A stretch of 6,421 nt of DNA from contig JAOZVK010000336.1 in assembly GCA_029938185.1 (NCBI GenBank), forward strand, positions 1 through 6,421, given 5' to 3'. A model generated the notes under the pieces. That model made no database searches. It was not told where the DNA came from and was given only the letters and a program-made list of their open reading frames with translations. The position numbers and the translations under genes are program-made. Below, piece after piece: positions 5,466 through 6,421 of this stretch. Position 1 is the stretch's first letter; every line of letters starts with the position of its first letter. Origin of the DNA: Bacteroidales bacterium. GTDB lineage: Bacteria > Bacteroidota > Bacteroidia > Bacteroidales > JAOZVK01.

Positions 5466-5521
5466 GACAGGATTTACATGATTAACAGGATTTTAAATAT
5501 GTAAATCCTGTTAATCCTGTC
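5466..5521. repeat. Bulged inverted-repeat element with ACAGGATT units
   Basis: AACAGGATTT (5484-5493) pairs with AAATCCTGTT (5503-5512), and GACAGGATT (5466-5474) pairs with AATCCTGTC (5513-5521), leaving the 9-base insert TACATGATT (5475-5483) as a bulge. That gives 19 perfect pairs with a 9-base loop. Both arms contain repeated ACAGGATT/AATCCTGT units. Similar 'AATCCTGTTAATCCTGTC' strings are, from memory, common between genes in some Bacteroidota. It follows the AlkC-like gene by 44 bases and may act as its 3' stabilizer or be a small palindromic mobile repeat. Confidence 0.6.
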
Positions 5522-5558
5522 TAAATAATACTAAAGAAACTTACGTCTTGTTACACTA

Positions 5559-5571
5559 AGGTCTTTGACCT
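5559..5571 (+). terminator. Short AGGTC-TTT-GACCT hairpin before the sigma-factor frame
   Basis: This is a 5-bp stem AGGTC/GACCT with loop TTT, followed by GTTTAAT. Its complement continues the ATTAAA-flank plus hairpin pattern of the copies at 1158, 3903 and 4119, in the opposite orientation. Relative to the gene upstream it sits in the same sense as the copy after the phosphatase gene, so it is a plausible end for the AlkC-like transcript. It is only 25 bases from the sigma-factor ATG. Confidence 0.4.
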
Positions 5572-5595
5572 GTTTAATATAATATTTAATTTAAA

Positions 5596-6399
5596 ATGAA
5601 TAATATTTTTTATATAAAAGAAACAGAAAAAAAATCGGATAAAGAACTTATTGAGAAATCTCTTAATGGTGATAAATTATCATTAGAAATTTTGATATAA
5701 AAACATCAAACATATATTTACAATGTAGCTTGAAAAATGGTTCTAAATCCTGAAGATGCATCTGATATTACACAAGACGTTTTGATAAAAGCAATTACAC
5801 ATTTATCAAAATTTAATTTCAAAAGTTCGTTTCAAACATGGTTGTACAGAATTACTTTTAATCATTTCTTGAATATAAAAAAAACAAAAATTGAATATCA
5901 AGTAACAAGTTTAGAAGAATATGGAAAAGTTTTAGAAAGTGTTGCAGATGAAAATTTATCGGAATATGAAAAAACAGAATTTTATGAATATATTGAAGAT
6001 GTAAAAATAAGTTGTATGTCTGGAATGCTTTTATGTTTAAGCAGAGACGAACGATTAATTTATATTTTGGGAGAAATTTTTAATGTAAACAATAAAGTTG
6101 CTGCACAAATTTTGGAAATTTCTGCTGATAATTACAGGGAAAAATTATCAAGAGCAAGAAAAAATGTAAAAAATTTTATGCACAATAAATGTGGCTTAAT
6201 TAACAAAAATAATCCTTGCAAATGCCCAAAAAAGACAAAAGGATTTATTAAAAATGGTTGGGTAAATACCAGAGAACTTGAATTTAATATTGAACATAAA
6301 CAGAGAATTTATGAATTATCGGAAACAAAATCAAAAAGATTATGTGATTCGCTTGAAGACGAGTTACATAGTTTTTTTTATGAATACACTAATTATTAA
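5596..6399 (+). pseudogene. ECF RNA polymerase sigma factor interrupted by two in-frame stop codons
   Basis: A single frame from ATG at 5596 to TAA at 6397 reads as an ECF sigma-70 factor of 267 codons, except for TAA at codon 35 (5698-5700) and TGA at codon 46 (5731-5733). The translation is continuous in homology: KELIEKSLNGDKLSLEILI, stop, KHQTYIYNVA, stop, KMVLNPEDASDITQDV. These are consecutive parts of sigma region 2, with the core motif and SSFQTWLYRITFNHFL following. Region 4 is at about codons 140-197 (LSRDERLIYILGEIF to LSRARKNVKNFM). A cysteine-bearing tail, CGLINKNNPCKC (codons 199-210), continues into a further C-terminal helix, as in relatives I recall. The TGA sits where relatives often have Trp or Leu, so TGG to TGA is a simple origin. 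Translation from ATG at 5737 would give 220 residues lacking the first sigma2 helix and is unlikely to be a working sigma. The rest of the frame is undamaged, which suggests recent loss or sequence error. Confidence 0.82.
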
Positions 6400-6421
6400 A
6401 TACTAATAAAAATGATTTAAT

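Noticed and set aside
5466..5521. CRISPR-like repetition of ACAGGATT units
   Set aside because: Units are 8-10 bases, adjacent and inverted, with no uniform spacers or cas genes; a palindromic element explains them.
5698..5733. Alternative genetic code explaining the stops in the sigma-factor frame
   Set aside because: A TGA-to-Trp code would leave the TAA unexplained, and the other genes in the window encode Trp with TGG and contain no internal TGA codons.
6400..6421. Possible start of a further gene at ATG 6412
   Set aside because: The frame stops after two codons (ATG ATT TAA).

Overview
This is a strongly AT-rich window whose gene content and signals look like a member of the Bacteroidota. 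Start codons are preceded by A-rich stretches rather than Shine-Dalgarno sequences. The SpoIIE phosphatase carries the SINYAKRIQ..ILP entry motif common in that phylum, and the ECF sigma factor has the CGL..NPC.C tail I associate with Bacteroidota relatives. The phylum call is inference, and no rRNA or tRNA is present to fix the lineage.

The left arm (1-1024, all minus strand) is a small toxin-immunity cassette. A short membrane-targeted or secreted N-terminal piece (1024-803) is followed, in the -1 frame, by an AHH-type HNH nuclease domain (815-309). The nuclease overlaps by 14 bases the start of a probable immunity gene (322-1) that runs off the window. One missing A in an A4 run (about 806-809) would account for the split: restoring it gives one 238-residue protein and joins two CxxC pairs into a Cx2C-x18-Cx2C motif.

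The middle (1025-3736, minus strand) holds a two-gene operon with 2 bases between the genes: a complete bacteriohemerythrin, then a membrane-anchored receptor with a periplasmic sensor, coiled coil, PAS and SpoIIE/PP2C phosphatase. This suggests oxygen, redox or another environmental input feeding a serine-phosphatase partner switch. Three hairpins lie between the operon's end and the toxin gene.

The divergent spacer 3737-4296 has no convincing gene. It holds two diverged copies of a direct repeat of about 108 bp, each containing an AGGTC-GAA-GACCT type hairpin. It also has a bidirectional terminator-like hairpin and a set of overlapping inverted repeats just before the next start codon. The same hairpin type also follows the SpoIIE gene and the AlkC-like gene, making a local family of at least four members.

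The right arm (4297-6399, plus strand) holds an AlkC-like HEAT-repeat alkylpurine DNA glycosylase with a C-terminal Ig-like domain, in which the usual motif tryptophan appears to be methionine. A bulged inverted-repeat element of about 56 bp follows. The last gene is an ECF sigma factor whose reading frame is interrupted by TAA at codon 35 and TGA at codon 46 but otherwise intact. With a frameshifted toxin and a doubly interrupted sigma factor in 6.4 kb, the window shows either recent gene decay or a noticeable sequencing error load.
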